A stretch of DNA of 23,190 nucleotides from contig JBBDNC010000096.1 in NCBI GenBank assembly GCA_040877875.1, forward strand, positions 1-23,190, written 5' to 3'. The stretch is from JBBDNC01 sp040877875 (lineage in GTDB: Bacteria > Bacteroidota > Rhodothermia > Balneolales > Balneolaceae). Below, piece after piece: positions 21,844 to 23,190 of this stretch; the stretch's first letter is position 1; every line of letters begins with the position of its first letter. Position numbers and translations under genes: made by a program. The notes beneath the pieces are model-generated. The model saw only the letters and a list, made by a program, of their open reading frames with translations. It was not told the DNA's origin and searched no databases.

Positions 21844-23112
21844 TCAGGACGGTAGTTGTTCTTTAAACGGTTGAAGGACTTCATCGACGGAGAAGGGGTC
21901 GAGATAGAACGAAAGAATTTTCAGCAGGACCTCATCGACCAGGATGTCCGGGCAGGAAGCTCCGGAAGTCAGGGCAATTTTTAACGGTTTTACCTCCATC
22001 GGCAGCCAATCCCCGGTTTCCCGGATTTTCTTTTCCCACTGGTTGAAATGCCGGATTTTATGGGGACTGTCAAATTCGTTTTTATCACGAATGTGGTACG
22101 TCGGGCAGTGACGTTCAAGAATTTCTACCAAATGCATTGTATTGGATGAGTTGTACCCCCCGACCACGATTGCCAGATCCGGTTTGGCGTCTGCAAGGGC
22201 GTACGTGGCAGACTGGTTTTCGTTGGTCGCGTAGCAGAGGGTGTCAGACGTATCAGCAAAATGATCGGCCACTTCCTCTTTCCCGAAGCGCTTCGCGGAG
22301 GCCTCTTTCAGGATTTCCATGACTTCCTGTGTTTCGGTGGCAAGCATGGTCGTCTGGTTGATTACGCCGAAATTCTTTAAATCCATGAGGGGATCAAATC
22401 CATCGGTAGATTTGTGCCCGAACCATGCTTCAAAATCCTGTTTCGGGCGTTTGCCAGTCATGATATCCGCCAGAATTTGAGCTTCCTCCGGGTTAAGGAC
22501 CACGACTACCGGCGAGTGCGCGGCACTATGTGAAAACGTGGCACGCGTTTCTTCATGGCGGTGTTTACCATGAACCACCAGGCTGAATCCTTTTTTCCCA
22601 AGCTGGCTGCCGCGGTTCCAGACTTTTTCAACAAACGGGCAGGTCGTATTATATTCATAGGGATCGATCCCCTGTTTTTTCAGCTTCTCCTGGATTTCCA
22701 GGGTTGTGCCGAATGCCGGAACGATGACGATGTCGTCTTCTTCCAGCGCCTCCATCGGGATCCGTTCAGATCCATCCGTATCAAAGAGAAACCGTACTCC
22801 GCGCCGCTGCAGATCTTCATTGACCGTCGGATTGTGGATCATTTCGCTGAGCAAGTAGATATTCTTGTCAGGATTCTCCTCCACGGTTTTATAGGCGATG
22901 TCGATGGCGTTTTCCACACCATAACAAAATCCGAAATGACGCGGGATGAGAAATCGTACCGGCCCGAAATCCATCAGGGAAGGTTTCAGGTCCTTCTTTC
23001 GGGGATCTGTAATTTTATTTGCCTCCTTAACGGTCCGGATCACCGGAGACTGATACATTTCCGGTATATCAAATGTTTTTCTGGCCATTCTCCTGCTGGT
23101 TTTTGGATTCAT
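21844..23112 (-). CDS. ispH: 4-hydroxy-3-methylbut-2-enyl diphosphate reductase (long-type IspH)
   Basis: IspH makes IPP and DMAPP from HMBPP, the last step of the MEP isoprenoid pathway, with a [4Fe-4S] cluster. The 422-aa protein has three conserved cluster cysteines, by family position: C63 in FGFCYGVENA, C158 in NTTCPFV, and C293 in TLCYATNENQSA. Other conserved parts are the histidine motif SEMIHNPTVNE near 89-99, VVHGKHRHEETRAT near 179-192, NQTTMLATET near 252-261, and GGYNSSNTMHL near 318-328. It is about 100 residues longer than the E. coli type, with a longer N-terminus (about 50 residues) and insertions, like the larger IspH class of cyanobacteria and plastids. C387 in SGASCPD is an extra cysteine. 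The ATG at 23112 is used; the ATG at 23088 (MARKTF) is an alternative. Confidence 0.94.
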   Translation of the reverse strand: MNPKTSRRMARKTFDIPEMYQSPVIRTVKEANKITDPRKKDLKPSLMDFGPVRFLIPRHFGFCYGVENAIDIAYKTVEENPDKNIYLLSEMIHNPTVNEDLQRRGVRFLFDTDGSERIPMEALEEDDIVIVPAFGTTLEIQEKLKKQGIDPYEYNTTCPFVEKVWNRGSQLGKKGFSLVVHGKHRHEETRATFSHSAAHSPVVVVLNPEEAQILADIMTGKRPKQDFEAWFGHKSTDGFDPLMDLKNFGVINQTTMLATETQEVMEILKEASAKRFGKEEVADHFADTSDTLCYATNENQSATYALADAKPDLAIVVGGYNSSNTMHLVEILERHCPTYHIRDKNEFDSPHKIRHFNQWEKKIRETGDWLPMEVKPLKIALTSGASCPDILVDEVLLKILSFYLDPFSVDEVLQPFKEQLPS

Positions 23113-23115
23113 TCA

Positions 23116-23139
23116 AAGAAGGCTTTGCAAACCCTTCTT
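23116..23139. promoter_or_regulatory. Hairpin immediately upstream of ispH
   Basis: AAGAAGG (23116-23122) and CCTTCTT (23133-23139) form a 7-bp inverted repeat with a 10-nt loop. It starts 4 nt before the ispH start codon on the minus strand. On the plus strand it is followed by TTT. It could be the end of a plus-strand transcript or a structure in the ispH leader. Evidence is symmetry alone. Confidence 0.3.
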
Positions 23140-23190
23140 TTTGCCCAATTTCTACATTATCGGGATTTTAAAATCCTCACATATGCATAA

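Noticed and set aside
22555..23190. 211-aa plus-strand open frame running off the window
   Set aside because: It is antisense to ispH, which has all three cluster cysteines; no start signal or family match was seen.

Overview
This 23.2 kb window looks like ordinary chromosomal core DNA from a Gram-negative bacterium of the Bacteroidota/Rhodothermota/Balneolota side of the tree. That placement is an inference from gene style. The signs are a CRTAC1-type FG-GAP/ASPIC lipoprotein, a divergent outer-membrane barrel, weak or absent Shine-Dalgarno sites before many genes, DciA (DUF721) next to recF, and a DnaA and long IspH typical of that group. I cannot name the species.

Left end (1-3665). The window opens inside a tRNA-Pro(GGG) gene. 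Its 3' end and flank are repeated in tandem 133 bp downstream. A palindromic dispersed repeat follows and overlaps the stop codon of a large lipoprotein gene on the minus strand. Next come a minus-strand cold-shock protein gene with a strong terminator and a gene-poor spacer of nearly 500 bp.

Arginine cluster (3666-8400, plus strand). argB, argD, argC and argJ give acetylglutamate kinase, acetylornithine aminotransferase, acetylglutamyl-phosphate reductase and the acetyl-recycling ornithine acetyltransferase. Together they take acetylglutamate to ornithine. argF, argG, argH and argR are not in the window.

Middle (8450-13308, minus strand). An exported LmbE/PIG-L-type deacetylase is followed by a double-hotdog HTD2-like protein that seems to lack the usual catalytic His, and by an uncharacterised 122-aa protein with its own terminator. 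Then comes a tight operon read right to left: folB, folK, a deoxynucleoside kinase, a small membrane protein and a TPR protein. Two genes overlap and the other gaps are 1-2 bp.

Replication and central genes (13519-23112). dnaA (TTG start) is preceded by a 393-bp spacer with two perfect DnaA boxes, one near-perfect box and an AT-rich tract, which is a good oriC candidate. On the other side of it lie prmC and an unknown 129-aa gene on the minus strand, then on the plus strand a barrel protein, eno, recF (TTG start), a DciA-like DUF721 gene and a YbbR-domain protein. ispH of the long type closes the window on the minus strand.

I found no defence system, prophage, CRISPR array or biosynthetic cluster. 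The items most worth checking are the dispersed palindromic repeat and its entry into a coding sequence, the tRNA-end duplication, the oriC candidate, and the hotdog protein with a lost active-site motif.
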